Of a DNA stretch of 10,385 bases, positions 1 through 5,170 are shown piece after piece. The notes beneath the pieces are model-generated. The model was not told the DNA's origin, searched no databases, and was given only the letters and a program-made list of their open reading frames with translations. Source of the stretch: an uncultured Clostridia bacterium (GTDB lineage Bacteria; Bacillota; Clostridia; Oscillospirales; CAG-272); NCBI GenBank assembly GCA_937884385.1, contig CALGCW010000129.1, positions 1 to 10,385 of the forward strand. Reading direction: 5' to 3'. Positions within the stretch are counted from its first letter, which is position 1, and the number at the start of each line of letters is the position of its first letter. The position numbers and the translations under genes are program-made.

Positions 1-28
1 TATGGTGGTATAGATAAATATTATAAAT

Positions 29-46
29 GACAAATTCCAATTTGTC
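29..46. repeat. Perfect 8-bp palindrome downstream of the integrase gene
   Basis: GACAAATT and AATTTGTC form a perfect inverted repeat around a central CC. It lies about 100 bases past the 3' end of the tyrosine integrase gene, in an AT-rich stretch with no gene. Its symmetry suits a protein-binding site such as an operator or a recombinase core arm, but no partner can be identified. It is too AT-rich to be a good terminator. The role is unknown. Confidence 0.5.
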
Positions 47-63
47 GAGCAGTTAATAAGTAA

Positions 64-93
64 GGGGCTGGCGGAAAACAAACCGTCAGCCCT
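64..93 (-). terminator. Probable terminator of the integrase gene
   Basis: Bases 64-74 pair with 83-93 in an 11-bp GC-rich stem (two G-T wobbles) around an A-rich loop at 75-82. On the minus strand the stem is followed by a moderately T-rich tract (TTACTTATT) rather than a clean T run. It lies about 55 bases past the integrase stop. A smaller perfect hairpin (ATTTCA/TGAAAT, 100-115) sits between the two. The plus-strand side is also T/A-rich, so it may act in both directions. Confidence 0.55.
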
Positions 94-146
94 CAAATTA
101 TTTCACCGATGAAATACGTCTCCAATATATCACGACAGCTCTGCAA

Positions 147-1187
147 TCACCCCGAAAGCGATGCAAGATAGTGATCGGCTACAATGCTCTCGCGGTTGTG
201 CCCGAGGGCGCGAGAGGCAGCAAAGAGAGCTTTGCGGTCATATGCTGTGCCTTTGAGATCCTTTCTGCAATAATACGCAGAGCGCACATCTCTGAAGCCC
301 TTTAGAAGCGTTCTTTTGCCGTCTATAGTGATGTAATAGTCCTCGTTGCCCTTAATTAACTTTCTCCCGCTTTTTGATGTGTAGCTCTTTATTATCTCGT
401 TCTTGTATATGATCAATCTTTCGTTTTTGAATTCGTATATATGACGTTTGTGAAGGTTATATATACGTGCTGCATATTCTCCCCTATATGAGTGTATATC
501 CGCGTTCTTACTTGGCTTGGGAAAGATTTTATTCTTTCCTGCGTTATTACATAATTTAAGTACAAGCTCTATTTCTTCTTTGTTTCCTATTATGGGCGAT
601 ATCCTTGCTCGTCCACCCTTGGTGTTTTTTGTTATATGTAAAAAATAGTTACCGTCTTTTTCAATAAGGTCATTTCCTCGTATCTGAGAAAGCTCTCCTC
701 TGCGAAGTCCTGTACATTTACAGAATGTAATAAGGTCAGCATTGTTCTTTTCACTGAAGTTTTTATCTCTTTCTGCTATGCCTCTGCTTCTTGTGATATT
801 GCTTCTTTTTCTTTGTGGAGTGATAATATCAAAGTCAGTTGTACTACAGGAGTAGAGCTTTGCCAAGGCACATGCTTCAAGTTTTATCGTATATGGAGAT
901 TGCCCTCTGTCCATTTCTGCCTGTATCCATTTTTCAACGAATAATCTACACTCTTCAAGAGTACGCACCTTATGACCGATACGCTCATCATCAGGTTGCT
1001 CCTTGCACCACTTAACGAAATAGCAGCAGTGCTTCAGATATGCTTTATACGTTGACCACGAGTATATTTTCTCCGTGTGAGCATTTTTCAGCTTTGCTTC
1101 ATATTTGCTCTCTCCTATAGCGAGCTTGGAGTTAAGGTTTTCTTTCACTTGCTCTGTTAATGATTTTCTCGGTTTGTTATGTCCCAT
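147..1187 (-). CDS. Tyrosine recombinase (phage-type integrase)
   Basis: This 346-residue protein is a site-specific tyrosine recombinase that would integrate or excise a mobile element through a 3'-phosphotyrosine intermediate. Residues about 40-120 look like the helical core-binding (SAM-like) domain. The catalytic domain follows, with all expected residues visible: Arg162 in TGLRRGE, Lys190 in NTKGGRAR, His232 and Arg235 in HSYRGEYA, His330 in ALGHNR and the nucleophile Tyr340 in DHYL, close to the C-terminus. The spacing from Arg235 to His330 (about 95 residues) is much longer than the roughly 23 in XerD, so there is a basic, Tyr/Lys-rich insertion of about 70 residues at 245-315. The ATG is preceded by a strong GAAAGGAGGT (1192-1201, minus). 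It is transcribed away from the serine recombinase. No excisionase gene is visible, and the parent element is not identified. The family call is secure; the target site is unknown. Confidence 0.93.
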   Translation of the reverse strand: MGHNKPRKSLTEQVKENLNSKLAIGESKYEAKLKNAHTEKIYSWSTYKAYLKHCCYFVKWCKEQPDDERIGHKVRTLEECRLFVEKWIQAEMDRGQSPYTIKLEACALAKLYSCSTTDFDIITPQRKRSNITRSRGIAERDKNFSEKNNADLITFCKCTGLRRGELSQIRGNDLIEKDGNYFLHITKNTKGGRARISPIIGNKEEIELVLKLCNNAGKNKIFPKPSKNADIHSYRGEYAARIYNLHKRHIYEFKNERLIIYKNEIIKSYTSKSGRKLIKGNEDYYITIDGKRTLLKGFRDVRSAYYCRKDLKGTAYDRKALFAASRALGHNRESIVADHYLASLSG

Positions 1188-1326
1188 ATTTACCTCCTTT
1201 CTTAAAATTGCAATAGAAACCCGTAGGCACTTTTGAGCATATGTGCCCTTTATATGTATTAAATTATCCGTTAAAGCTAAGCATCCCCACCTGAATTATA
1301 GATGCGGCAGGCCATCTGTTTTGTCA

Positions 1327-1449
1327 CCCAATTTGCTGACAATCGTCGTTTTAAGAACCGATCCGCAAGGGTATCTTTGATTTTTTTGCCCGATTTGCCG
1401 CGATTGTCATATTAAGAATCAATCCGCAAGGGCATTTTTGATTTTGGTG
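1327..1449. repeat. Imperfect tandem repeat, two units of about 62 bp
   Basis: Unit A (1327-1388) and unit B (1389-1449) both start CCC(A/G)ATTTG, share TTAAGAA near the middle, then ATCCGCAAGGG, then a T-rich end with TTTGATTTT. Between these blocks they have drifted, with one indel. The units abut directly. Such direct repeats in front of an integrase gene often bind the recombinase arm domain or an accessory protein, but this assignment is inference. Confidence 0.7.
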
Positions 1450-1471
1450 TGTCATTTAACCGCCACACACC
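1446..1471. repeat. Inverted repeat, 7-bp arms
   Basis: GGTGTGT (1446-1452) pairs perfectly with ACACACC (1465-1471) across a 12-base loop. It begins within the last bases of the second ~62-bp repeat unit. A smaller hairpin follows (GGGTA 1493-1497 with TACCC 1504-1508). There is no T tract after it, so it is not a terminator. Confidence 0.55.
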
Positions 1472-1511
1472 ACGGCTGTTTGCGATTTACACGGGTATCG
1501 CAGTACCCTCA

Positions 1512-1565
1512 AGAAATTTTATACGTTTACTCGGTCATTTACTGACGAGTAACCGTAAAATTTCT
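1512..1565. repeat. Long imperfect inverted repeat (54 bp)
   Basis: The left arm 1512-1533 and right arm 1546-1565 pair over AGAAATTTTA/TAAAATTTCT (10 bp) and TTACTCG/CGAGTAA (7 bp), separated by a small internal bulge. The loop is 12 bases (1534-1545). The right arm overlaps the left arm of the next inverted repeat, so the two structures would be mutually exclusive in a single strand. That arrangement is seen in attenuators and in origin or recombination sites. Confidence 0.7.
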
Positions 1566-1652
1566 CTCTTTTTCTCTTCAGTTTCATCGTTTTTTCCTTT
1601 CTGAGCATTGGGCTCTGTTTTGTTAAATCTCAATATGAAGAAAAAGAGAGAA
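1562..1652. repeat. Inverted repeat with 14-bp pyrimidine/purine arms
   Basis: TTCTCTCTTTTTCT (1562-1575) is the exact reverse complement of AGAAAAAGAGAGAA (1639-1652), with 63 bases between. One strand of each arm is all pyrimidine. The interior is T-rich and contains a minor GAGC/GCTC hairpin near 1602-1614. It shares bases 1562-1565 with the preceding inverted repeat. Confidence 0.65.
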
Positions 1653-1657
1653 GATGC

Positions 1658-1741
1658 CGTTCTTTGCGCATCGATTCATACGCGCACGATTTGTACTTAC
1701 ATTCGGCTAAGCCTCGCAATATGAACCGCTTGCAAAGAACG
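1658..1741. repeat. Inverted repeat with 10-bp arms and inner pairing
   Basis: CGTTCTTTGC (1658-1667) is the exact reverse complement of GCAAAGAACG (1732-1741). Inside, TTCATA can pair with TATGAA, and GGC/GCC forms an apical hairpin. The whole 84-base unit could fold into one long bulged stem. It follows the previous palindrome by only six bases. The role is unknown; a recombinase-binding region or a structured RNA are both possible. Confidence 0.6.
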
Positions 1742-1901
1742 TCCATCCATACTCCTTCACTCCACTCTTCTATTGGTTTTACTCTTTTTAATTTGATTCT
1801 GCATCCATTCATCTGTATGGTTTGTAGTCATTATGATAGATTGTGAAAGGAGATATCAGAAGAGAAAAAATAAAAAAACATAAAAAATTATTACTTTGCT
1901 C

Positions 1902-1930
1902 TTGAAATGAGTGAGATAAGGTTGTATAAT
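1902..1930 (+). promoter_or_regulatory. Sigma-70/SigA promoter of the serine recombinase gene
   Basis: TTGAAA (1902-1907) and TATAAT (1925-1930) are separated by exactly 17 bases, very close to consensus. Transcription should start near 1937, giving a leader of about 170 bases before the recombinase ATG at 2107. It is the best promoter in the window. Confidence 0.82.
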
Positions 1931-1936
1931 ATAATT

Positions 1937-2106
1937 GTATATATACGGAACATTATCCGTCACTTTTAATTTGCTTATATATTTTAGTGCCACATTCGGG
2001 ACGATAAGCTTTAAGCGGGGCCATGCCTCGCTATATCAGTTTGCGTTCGAATGTGGTTTTCATTTTAGCGAAATGTTCGATACGCATCAAGAATTATGGA
2101 GGTAAA
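1937..2106 (+). promoter_or_regulatory. Structured 5' leader of the serine recombinase
   Basis: The leader carries a hairpin at its very start (ACGGA/TCCGT, 1945-1960). A perfect 9-bp inverted repeat follows, CCACATTCG (1990-1998) with CGAATGTGG (2048-2056), enclosing a GC-rich hairpin (2014-2020 with 2026-2032, loop 2021-2025). Then comes a short CATTT/AAATG hairpin (2061-2075). The ribosome binding site GGAGGT (2098-2103) lies just after these. This may control recombinase translation. The near-symmetric 67-bp palindrome at 1990-2056 could instead be the element's attachment site, since such sites often lie just upstream of large serine recombinase genes. Both are inference. Confidence 0.5.
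2098..2103 (+). promoter_or_regulatory. Ribosome binding site fixing the recombinase start at 2107
   Basis: GGAGGT sits three bases before the ATG at 2107. The in-frame ATG at 2023 lies in the loop of a leader hairpin, has no Shine-Dalgarno, and would add 28 residues unlike any recombinase N-terminus. Confidence 0.9.
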
Positions 2107-3588
2107 ATGGAAAAATCAAAAGCAGTAATTTACGCACGCTTTTCTTGTGAGAAGCAGAGAGAAGAAAGTATTGAGGGTCAGATCCGCGTATGCACGGGGT
2201 ATGCTGATTACAATGATATTGAAATTGTAGCTACATACTGTGACAGGGCGATATCGGGAAGGACCGATGACCGTCACGAATTTGAGAGAATGATGAAAGA
2301 ATGTGTGAAGATGAATATTAATTACATTCTTGTGTGGAAGCTTGACAGATTTGCAAGAAATCGCTATGATTCCTCATATCATAAGTATCTTCTCAAAAAA
2401 AGAAAGATCAAGGTTATTTCAGTAACCGAACCCATTCCCGATTCGCCTGAGGGCATCTTACTCGAATCCTTCCTTGAAGGTCTGGCAGAATACTATTCTG
2501 CCAACCTCGCCACAAACGTTAAACGAGGAATGACCGAAAATGCTCTCAAGGGCCTTTGGAACGGTGGGAGAATGCCTTTTGGATTCAGATTGAATGAAGA
2601 AAAAAGACTTGAGATTGACCCCGCTTCTGCAGATGTTGTTAAGGAAATGTATAAGCTCTGTAATGAGGGAAAAAGCATTAAAGAGATATACAGTATACTT
2701 ATAGATAGAGGAATAATAAACAAATCCACGGGAAAGGCTCTTTCTTATTCATCGGTCAGATATATTTTGACGAATAGAATATATATTGGCGAGCATAAGA
2801 GCATGGGGATTGAGAGAAAGATCCCAATGATTGTGTCCTTGGATCTGTTTGAAGGAGCGCAAAGAGAGATAGCAAAGAATGCTCATGCCCCCGCAAGACA
2901 TTGTGCCAAGGACGATTATATATTAACCACCAAGCTATTCTGTGGCAATTGCGGAGCTATGATGGTGGCGCAAGCGGGTACAAGCCGTTCGGGTAAGGTT
3001 CATAGATATTATGCTTGTGTAAGGCAAAAGAAGCATCTATGTGATAAGAAATCAGTTCGCAAGGAAGAAATCGAAGAGCTTGTACTCTCAAAAACTATTG
3101 AGCTGTTGAATAATGATAATGTTATTAACCTTCTTGCTAAGACGCTGTACAAATTGCAAAATGAAGAAAGCTCTATGCTTGCAATTTTGGAAAGGCAGCA
3201 ACGCGAAACTGATAAGGAAATTGAGAACATCCTGAAAGCGATAAAACAGGGAAAGGCATCTTCGATATTGCTCGATGAGTTAGAAAAACTTGAAAAGCAA
3301 AGGGAGGATATTTCTTTATCAATTGCAAAGGAAAAAATCGTAAGACCCGTATTTTCGTTAAGTCAATACACAACTGCACTAAAAGAGTTTAGGAACATTG
3401 ATACTAATACTCTTGCAGGCAAGAAAAAGATAATTGATACGTTTGTAAATTCAATATTCTTGTATGACGATCATTTCAAAATCATATATAACAGTAATGG
3501 AGTAGAACAAGCTGTAAGCCTTGAAGAGCTTGAATGTTCAAATTTGATTTGTTCAGGGGAGCCACAAAACGGGAACGGAGTCCGATAG
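2107..3588 (+). CDS. Large serine recombinase (resolvase/invertase family, transposon type)
   Basis: This 493-residue protein is a site-specific recombinase that cuts all four strands through a 5'-phosphoserine link. It is the type that moves clostridial integrative elements of the Tn4451 (TnpX) kind. Residues 5-140 form the catalytic resolvase domain, with nucleophile Ser13 in YARFSCEKQ and the conserved KLDRFARN segment at 78-85. Residues about 155-260 are the recombinase DNA-binding domain (GGRMPFGFR, then a helical part ending in SSVRYILTNRIYIG). A zinc ribbon follows, with Cys279, Cys282, Cys304 and Cys312. A coiled coil runs from about 340 to 410, and a short beta-rich tail closes the protein. 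Length and domain order are normal for the family. The start at 2107 is chosen for its ribosome binding site. It is expressed from the promoter at 1902-1930, and its stop lies inside the terminator. The code for its EELECS tail recurs at 4117-4136. It appears intact and active. Confidence 0.95.
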   Translation: MEKSKAVIYARFSCEKQREESIEGQIRVCTGYADYNDIEIVATYCDRAISGRTDDRHEFERMMKECVKMNINYILVWKLDRFARNRYDSSYHKYLLKKRKIKVISVTEPIPDSPEGILLESFLEGLAEYYSANLATNVKRGMTENALKGLWNGGRMPFGFRLNEEKRLEIDPASADVVKEMYKLCNEGKSIKEIYSILIDRGIINKSTGKALSYSSVRYILTNRIYIGEHKSMGIERKIPMIVSLDLFEGAQREIAKNAHAPARHCAKDDYILTTKLFCGNCGAMMVAQAGTSRSGKVHRYYACVRQKKHLCDKKSVRKEEIEELVLSKTIELLNNDNVINLLAKTLYKLQNEESSMLAILERQQRETDKEIENILKAIKQGKASSILLDELEKLEKQREDISLSIAKEKIVRPVFSLSQYTTALKEFRNIDTNTLAGKKKIIDTFVNSIFLYDDHFKIIYNSNGVEQAVSLEELECSNLICSGEPQNGNGVR

Positions 3589-3604
3589 GGCTCCGTTTTT
3601 GTTT
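3575..3604 (+). terminator. Rho-independent terminator overlapping the recombinase stop codon
   Basis: ACGGAGTCC (3575-3583) pairs with GGGCTCCGT (3588-3596) in a 9-bp stem with one G-T wobble around a GATA loop, followed by TTTTGTTTT. The stop codon TAG (3586-3588) spans the loop and the first base of the 3' arm. This is a strong terminator sharing sequence with the last codons. Confidence 0.88.
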
Positions 3605-3615
3605 TGCCACTTTCT

Positions 3616-3718
3616 TTGGATTTGTGCAAGGATCTCGTAGCATTAACATTCAGGCGACCAACGGGAGCTCTGACTGCAAGTTTTGACGGTTTTCGTTAGA
3701 AAATGACTGTCGTAAGAC
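3616..3718 (+). repeat. 103-bp direct repeat, copy 1
   Basis: This sequence recurs at 4151-4253 with three substitutions and no indels. It begins 12 bases after the T tract of the recombinase terminator. Its 3' part has two small hairpins: GTTTTC/GAAAAT with a GTTA loop (3689-3704), and one capped by GTAA, a GNRA tetraloop, with CTGTC/GACAG pairing (3707-3720, just past the copy's edge). Copy 1 is not in frame with the recombinase. It may be element-end or target DNA duplicated by insertion, or a dispersed structured repeat. Confidence 0.9.
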
Positions 3719-3786
3719 AGGCAAGTCAAACTTGGTGCGAAGCGTCTAATCAGGGGGTCTTTGTCTCACGGGTCCAGAGAAGTCTT
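3719..3786. other. Non-coding stretch after repeat copy 1
   Basis: No gene is visible. The segment is GC-richer than its surroundings and leads directly into the strong plus-strand terminator hairpin at 3787-3840. It is probably part of the transcript which that hairpin ends, if one exists. Confidence 0.4.
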
Positions 3787-3840
3787 AATAGCTTGAACTT
3801 CTTTCCAGTGAAAAGATTGTTCGGGCTATTTTGCTTTTTT
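3787..3840 (+). terminator. Strong plus-strand terminator without an assigned gene
   Basis: AATAGCTTGAAC (3787-3798) pairs with GTTCGGGCTATT (3819-3830), 12 bp with two G-T wobbles. The inner TCTTT/AAAGA pairing extends the hairpin. It is followed by TTGCTTTTTT. No plus-strand gene lies between the recombinase terminator (ends about 3604) and this hairpin. It either backs up the first terminator or ends a small RNA that includes repeat copy 1. Confidence 0.75.
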
Positions 3841-3867
3841 GAGACATAATTTTATATTTATACAAGA

Positions 3868-3894
3868 AAAGGACAGAGAATTTCTCTGTCCTTT
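3868..3894 (-). terminator. Terminator of the small minus-strand gene
   Basis: AAAGGACAGAGAA (3868-3880) and TTCTCTGTCCTTT (3882-3894) form a perfect 13-bp inverted repeat with a single central base. It begins five bases past the small gene's stop. On the minus strand it is followed by TCTTGTATAAA. The symmetric arms could terminate either strand, but the position favours the minus-strand gene. Confidence 0.78.
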
Positions 3895-3898
3895 CTGC

Positions 3899-4057
3899 TT
3901 ATTTCTCATCAATCGGATCATTTTTGTTGTTTTTCAAATCCTCTTCACATGCTCTTTTGCCTTTTTCTGATGTCAAATAGTCAATGCATATTGGAAGAAG
4001 AACGCGGGCAAGGGAAGTGAGCTCTTGCTCGGATAGCTTGAAATAGTCAGTATTCAT
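3899..4057 (-). CDS. Small helical hypothetical protein trapped between repeats
   Basis: This 52-residue protein starts MNTDYFKLSEQELTSLAR and continues with a hydrophobic stretch (VLLPICIDYLTSE) and a charged Lys/Glu/Asp tail. It has no signal peptide, membrane segment or cysteine motif, and it looks all-helical. The ATG at 4055-4057 is preceded, 11 bases away, by AAAGGAGG, and a tight terminator follows the stop, so it is probably expressed. The same frame extends upstream to 4135, but that part lacks a ribosome binding site and overlaps the recombinase-tail remnant on the other strand. Short proteins with a similar 'EEL.SLAR.LLP.I..Y..SE.G' pattern are, from memory, common beside clostridial serine recombinases; this is unchecked. 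The function is unknown. A cargo or accessory gene of a mobile element is the most likely role. Confidence 0.68.
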   Translation of the reverse strand: MNTDYFKLSEQELTSLARVLLPICIDYLTSEKGKRACEEDLKNNKNDPIDEK

Positions 4058-4116
4058 ATTGCATAATTCCTCCTTTAAATTGTTGCAAAAGCCTTGTGAT
4101 TGCAGAGCTGAACTGT

Positions 4117-4136
4117 GAAGAGCTTGAGTGTTCAAA
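4117..4136 (+). pseudogene. Remnant of a serine recombinase 3' end
   Basis: This 20-base stretch encodes EELECS and matches the recombinase tail at 3523-3542 with one mismatch. Here it runs in open frame straight into repeat copy 2 (EELECSKVLRFFGFVQGS). In copy 1 a 59-base-longer segment containing the final codons and the terminator lies between the tail and the repeat. The rest of the recombinase is absent. The best reading is a fragment left by a related recombinase gene after deletion or excision, though a 20-base match alone is limited evidence. Confidence 0.5.
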
Positions 4137-4150
4137 GGTACTTCGATTTT

Positions 4151-4253
4151 TTGGATTTGTGCAAGGATCTCGTAGCATTAACATTCAGGCGACCAACGGG
4201 AGCTCTGACTGCAAGCTTTTACGGCTTTCGTTAGAAAATGACTGTCGTAAGAC
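4151..4253 (+). repeat. 103-bp direct repeat, copy 2
   Basis: This copy is about 97% identical to 3616-3718, offset by 535 bases. The hairpin at its 3' end is longer here: GACTGTC (4240-4246) pairs with GACGGTC (4251-4257) through seven positions, with one wobble, around a GTAA loop. It ends 12 bases from the araC-type gene stop, so on the minus strand the same hairpin, followed by ATTTTCT, may serve as that gene's weak terminator. Confidence 0.9.
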
Positions 4254-4264
4254 GGTCAATAAAA

Positions 4265-5170
4265 TTATTTTGGTTTATTTGCTTTGATTCTGTATGCAAT
4301 AGGAGACAAGCCAAAAGTATTCTCAAAAGCTTTGGTTAAGTGAGAAGCATCATAAAATCCTGTACGATATGCAATTTCGGATACGGGAAGTGTAGTGTTA
4401 GTCAGCATTGTCGCTGCAGAATTGATTCGTATTTTTGTCAGATAAGCAGCAGGGGACATTTTGCAAATATCCTTGAATTTCTTTATGTATGATGAACGTG
4501 ACATATGTGCTAATTTAGATAAGTCTTCAACCGTGATTTTTTCATAATACTTTTCGTGGATATAGGATATCGATTCCATCAGCGCTCTATCTTCACATAT
4601 GTTGAGATCGCCTTGGTTATAAGCGGTGGAGTATGAGTTGCACAATAATCCTATAGAAACTGCAGCAAGGCTGCTTCTCATCAACGATTCAAACGGATCG
4701 CTATATTTAGAATAACGTTCGATCTGCTTCAAGGTATTTATGCATTCCTCAAGCTCATTCTGTGATAGAGTTAGATGCAGAGGATCAGCCGTCTGACCTC
4801 TCATAAGAGGTTCTGCACCGAAAAGCGTGAAGAATGAAGGGAGCTGCTGTAGGTCGGCAATGTTTTTATTCATAAATGCATCGCTTAATATAACGTGAAA
4901 TACATCAAATCCCGTGCCGCCAATATACCCGTGGCTTACATTAGGTGGAATGATAAAAACATCACCTACACTTGCATTGACGCAGTTTTCATTGATGTAG
5001 TGTATTCCGTTTCCGCTTACAACAACATTTAATTCATAGAACTCCTGCTCGTGCATGCCTATTTCGTAGTCCTTAAGCAAAAAAGCATGTACTAAATCCA
5101 AGGAATGAATAAAAAAATCCGAATGAGTGTAATGATAGTGGCTGTGTTTTGCTAATCTTTGATAACTCAT
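4265..5170 (-). CDS. AraC-family transcriptional regulator with cupin sensor domain
   Basis: This 301-residue cytoplasmic regulator probably senses a sugar and activates the divergent glycan-degradation genes. Residues about 20-95 form the cupin-like effector-binding barrel (HEQEFYELNVVVSG, then GDVFIIPPNVSHGY). Residues about 195-297 are the two helix-turn-helix AraC DNA-binding domain: ITVEDLSKLAHMSRSSYIKKFK is the first, and LPVSEIAYRTGFYDASHLTKAF with the closing FGLSPIAYR is the second, matching the AraC/XylS signature. The length is normal. The ATG is preceded by GAGAGG. It is divergent from the GH95-type gene across 214 bases, the usual layout for a local activator. Its 3' end abuts repeat copy 2, which marks the edge of the mobile zone. 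The effector is not known; fucose or a fucosylated oligosaccharide is inferred only from the neighbour. Confidence 0.92.
   Translation of the reverse strand: MSYQRLAKHSHYHYTHSDFFIHSLDLVHAFLLKDYEIGMHEQEFYELNVVVSGNGIHYINENCVNASVGDVFIIPPNVSHGYIGGTGFDVFHVILSDAFMNKNIADLQQLPSFFTLFGAEPLMRGQTADPLHLTLSQNELEECINTLKQIERYSKYSDPFESLMRSSLAAVSIGLLCNSYSTAYNQGDLNICEDRALMESISYIHEKYYEKITVEDLSKLAHMSRSSYIKKFKDICKMSPAAYLTKIRINSAATMLTNTTLPVSEIAYRTGFYDASHLTKAFENTFGLSPIAYRIKANKPK

Larger units (their letters stand above)
1188..1901. other. Palindrome-rich non-coding region between two divergent recombinases
   Basis: No convincing gene lies in this stretch. The open frames at 1630-1846 on both strands lack a ribosome binding site and cover an inverted repeat. 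The region contains a short hairpin (GGCAC 1226-1230 with GTGCC 1243-1247), a two-copy ~62-bp tandem repeat, and a run of inverted repeats at 1446-1471, 1493-1508, 1512-1565, 1562-1652 and 1658-1741. Past 1741 it becomes A/T-rich, with a poly-A-like block at 1865-1890 just before the serine recombinase promoter. An attachment region, a replication or transfer origin of a mobile element, or a structured RNA would each fit. Nothing in the sequence settles which. Confidence 0.7.

Noticed and set aside
1327..1449. CRISPR array
   Set aside because: There are only two diverged abutting units with no regular spacers and no cas genes nearby.
1630..1846. Two overlapping ~60-codon open frames on opposite strands
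   Set aside because: Neither has a ribosome binding site. Both cover the inverted repeats at 1639-1741, and the translations show no recognisable motif.
2023..2106. Upstream in-frame ATG extending the serine recombinase by 28 residues
   Set aside because: It has no Shine-Dalgarno and lies in a leader hairpin loop. The ATG at 2107 has GGAGGT at ideal spacing and gives the normal family N-terminus.
3719..3786. Group II intron or riboswitch fragment
   Set aside because: The GTGCG string and nearby hairpins were suggestive, but no domain V-like stem, conserved aptamer core or reverse transcriptase gene is visible.
3899..4135. Longer 78-codon version of the small minus-strand gene
   Set aside because: The upstream ATG lacks a ribosome binding site and its first 26 codons run antisense to the recombinase-tail remnant. 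The start at 4057 has AAAGGAGG upstream.
4096..4287. Plus-strand 63-codon open frame across the recombinase-tail remnant and repeat copy 2
   Set aside because: It has no ribosome binding site, is made of duplicated pieces and overlaps the end of the AraC-type gene. Copy 1 of the repeat breaks the same frame with a stop, so it is treated as remnant DNA rather than a gene.
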